Position numbers and translations under genes: made by a program | Notes under the pieces: generated by a model | Told to the model about the DNA's origin: nothing | What the model saw: the letters and a program-made list of their open reading frames with translations, nothing else | Databases searched by the model: none | Part shown: piece after piece, positions 36,091 to 38,342 of the stretch | Numbering within the stretch: position 1 is the stretch's first letter | Layout: each line of letters begins with the position of its first letter | NCBI GenBank assembly: GCA_023145475.1 | Contig: JAGLDR010000128.1 | Coordinates: 1-38,342 of the forward strand | Direction: 5' to 3' | DNA from: a bacterium | GTDB taxonomy: Bacteria > UBP6 > UBA1177 > JAGLDR01 | Length of the DNA stretch: 38,342 nucleotides

Positions 36091-38342
36091 GTGAAAAAGC
36101 TGTTTATAGCGTCAGTGTTGTTATCACTTTTGTTATCTGTTCTTGTGATTAATGCCGGCATGTTTGATCGTCTATTTAGCACAAAGAAAGATGTAACAAT
36201 ATCTCAGGCAGAGGTAACAAGCTTTACGGCGCACATAGTAAAGAAACGCTACCTTAACAAATCTAAAATAAAGCCAGAAGATCTGCTTCGTGCCTCATTA
36301 GATGCCCTTGAAGACCGCTATCCTGCGATAATTTTTAACTGGAATGGAAGAAAGGGTAAAAGAGAGACTATAAATCTTCAGATCTACAACAAGCACTATG
36401 CTGTTGCGGTTATTCGATTGAGAGATATATACGATGTCGTTGTTGTTTTACGACAAATATATGGCTATATCGAGAAGAATTATACTCCGCCTGAAGGGAG
36501 TGAGATGTTAGATATTGAGTATACGGCAGTTAATGGGCTTTTAGAAAAACTTGATCCCCATAGTTACGCCTTTACTCCAAAAGAGTTTGATGATTTTACG
36601 AGCGATACAGAAGGTAATTTTGGCGGACTGGGAATTGTGATTTCAATGAATGATGATGGTGAGATTGTTGTTGTCTCGCCCATTGATGGAACACCTGCAA
36701 TGCGTGCCGGGATTGAAGCTGGCGATGCTATCATGCAGATTAACGATGAGTCGGCAATCAATATGACACTAGCGCAAGCCGTTGAAAGAATGAGAGGAAA
36801 ACCACATACAAAAATAACGGTGAGAATGAGACGAGAGGGAGAGCCAGATCTTCTGACATTTCATCTTGTTCGTGCGATTATTAAAATTCAATCTGTTATT
36901 GGTGCTATGCCAGCTAAAGGAATTGGTTATGTAAAACTAACAGGATTCAATGAAAACACCTATTCACAACTCCTTGATAAAATTGAAGGATTTAAGAGAA
37001 AAAAGATGAAGGGATTGATTCTTGATTTGCGTAACAATCCAGGTGGACTTCTTTCTCAATCAATTAAGATATCAGATCTTTTTCTTAAAAAAGGGGTAAT
37101 TGTTTCAACCGTTAGCGATGATGAGCATGAGGTAACGGAAGCAGAATCAGAGCGGAGTGATATATTAAACATTCCAATAATTGTGATGGTTAACGAAGGT
37201 TCTGCCTCAGCCTCAGAGATTGTGACAGCGGCACTTCAATCAAATAATCGTGCAACAGTTATTGGAAGAAAAACATTTGGTAAAGGCTCTGTACAAAATC
37301 TCTTTCGTATGCCTGGTGGTGGTGGACTAAAAATTACCATTGCACAATATTTAACCCCTGGAGATATCTCAATTCAGTCGGTTGGGATTGTTCCTGAAAT
37401 CGAGCTTGCTGCTGCATTTATAGACCCAAAGCGAGTGAGTGTCTTCAAAACAAATGGTGATCCGCTTCTTGAAAAAGATTTAGACGAACATATTGTCAGC
37501 AAATATAGCCCCAAAAAGCCACAAACGCCGGCATTGACCATTCGTTACTACAAACCATACAAAGATAGAGAGCAATTGGTAAAAGAGCGAAGAGATCGTC
37601 CAGTTGGGCGATTTGCATCCGATGAAGAGATTGAGGTAGCGGTGAAACTGCTCCAAAATAGTGTGAAAAAGAGAAAATCTGTTATGGCTGTTGCTGCAAC
37701 CGTCAGAGATATAGAGTGGGACAGCATTGTAAAGCAGTTAAATAAAAAGGAAATCAAGTGGCATAAGTTGGTTTCAGCAAAAAATATTAATCCAAAAAAG
37801 ATAAAAATTACTCTCGTTAAGGGCTCACCATTGATGGCCGGGAAAGAGAATAAATTGCTGTTTAGAGCGGAATATCCAGGGAAAGTTGAAAATTTGATTG
37901 CCGTACTTGATACAGAGATTGCCTATTTAGGAAATCTAGAAGTGCTTTTTGGAAGTTTTAAAAACAGTGTAGAGAGAGAGGTAATAGTAACACTGCCTGA
38001 TTCAATGAGTTGGCAAGATGCTGAGGTAACTCTTAATCTTGGAACAAATGACATTACACCAACTTTGACAAAACAAGATATTCGTATGGTTATCCTTCCA
38101 AAGAAGGCTCCTAAAGTCTCATTTAACTATAGGATTGTTGAAAAATCAGGTAATATCAATGGTGTTTTAGAGCATAATGAATCCGTTGAGATAACCGTTG
38201 ATGTTACGAATAACGGTAAAGGAGCGATTACAAAAGGTCGCCTTCTTTTGATTAATACCAACAACAACAAAAGTGTTTTTATTGAGAGTGGAAGTGAGGC
38301 AGTTGCCTTAAAACCAGGGGAGAAGACAACAAAAACATTTAC
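36091..38342 (+). CDS. S41 family C-terminal processing peptidase, PDZ-containing, MXAN_5808-like (3' truncated)
   Basis: Manual translation from GTG with AAGGAGT upstream; PDZ GNFGGLGIVISMNDDGEIVVVSPIDGTPAMRAGIEAGDAIMQIN; LILDLRNNPGGLLS; catalytic EGSASASEIV and GRKTFGKGSVQ. Long C-terminal region with CARDB-like VEITVDVTNNGKGAITKGRL. Missing from the ORF track. Confidence 0.9.
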   Translation, partial: MKKLFIASVLLSLLLSVLVINAGMFDRLFSTKKDVTISQAEVTSFTAHIVKKRYLNKSKIKPEDLLRASLDALEDRYPAIIFNWNGRKGKRETINLQIYNKHYAVAVIRLRDIYDVVVVLRQIYGYIEKNYTPPEGSEMLDIEYTAVNGLLEKLDPHSYAFTPKEFDDFTSDTEGNFGGLGIVISMNDDGEIVVVSPIDGTPAMRAGIEAGDAIMQINDESAINMTLAQAVERMRGKPHTKITVRMRREGEPDLLTFHLVRAIIKIQSVIGAMPAKGIGYVKLTGFNENTYSQLLDKIEGFKRKKMKGLILDLRNNPGGLLSQSIKISDLFLKKGVIVSTVSDDEHEVTEAESERSDILNIPIIVMVNEGSASASEIVTAALQSNNRATVIGRKTFGKGSVQNLFRMPGGGGLKITIAQYLTPGDISIQSVGIVPEIELAAAFIDPKRVSVFKTNGDPLLEKDLDEHIVSKYSPKKPQTPALTIRYYKPYKDREQLVKERRDRPVGRFASDEEIEVAVKLLQNSVKKRKSVMAVAATVRDIEWDSIVKQLNKKEIKWHKLVSAKNINPKKIKITLVKGSPLMAGKENKLLFRAEYPGKVENLIAVLDTEIAYLGNLEVLFGSFKNSVEREVIVTLPDSMSWQDAEVTLNLGTNDITPTLTKQDIRMVILPKKAPKVSFNYRIVEKSGNINGVLEHNESVEITVDVTNNGKGAITKGRLLLINTNNNKSVFIESGSEAVALKPGEKTTKTF

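Noticed and set aside
1-38342. CRISPR arrays, tRNA/rRNA genes, transposases or prophage
   Set aside because: Looked for but none seen; the only strong direct repeats are inside coding sequences (20511-20834 and 28237-28959).

Overview
This 38.3-kb, low-GC bacterial window carries a chromosome-origin neighbourhood: mnmE, mnmG, rsmG, purE, tsaC, trmN6-like, ABC-F, dnaA, dnaN, recF, rseP, tsaB, cyclophilin. It is flanked by envelope and lipoprotein genes of a myxobacterial/deltaproteobacterial flavour (Cys-rich lipoproteins, PilZ, TSP3-OmpA, MXAN_5808-like S41 peptidase). Genes left of ~4.3 kb are on the minus strand; everything to the right is on the plus strand. Main points of interest: (1) a tightly coupled, uncharacterised six-gene module at 30.0-36.1 kb (degenerate MutL/GlmL-like ASKHA protein, barrel-sandwich-like protein, DUF6754-like membrane protein, three more membrane proteins), linked to a PilZ protein and an S41 peptidase; (2) a perfect 16-bp parS palindrome inside the 5' end of rsmG, with no parAB next to it; (3) a candidate oriC between dnaA and dnaN, supported by hand-sampled GC-skew reversal; (4) a tsaB ORF running in frame, without a stop, into a YdcH/DUF465 domain that has its own start signal; (5) a ~324-nt repeat encoding (A-D/N-T/S)n in a lipoprotein; (6) a zinc-ribbon protein with an AAA-like domain whose Walker motifs look destroyed; (7) a DUF5989-SxtJ-nucleotidyltransferase mini-operon. 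The provided ORF track misses three genes: a thioredoxin-like lipoprotein (truncated at the left edge), the 49-aa DUF5989 protein, and the S41 peptidase (GTG start, truncated at the right edge). All family names come from recognition of the sequence, not from database searches.
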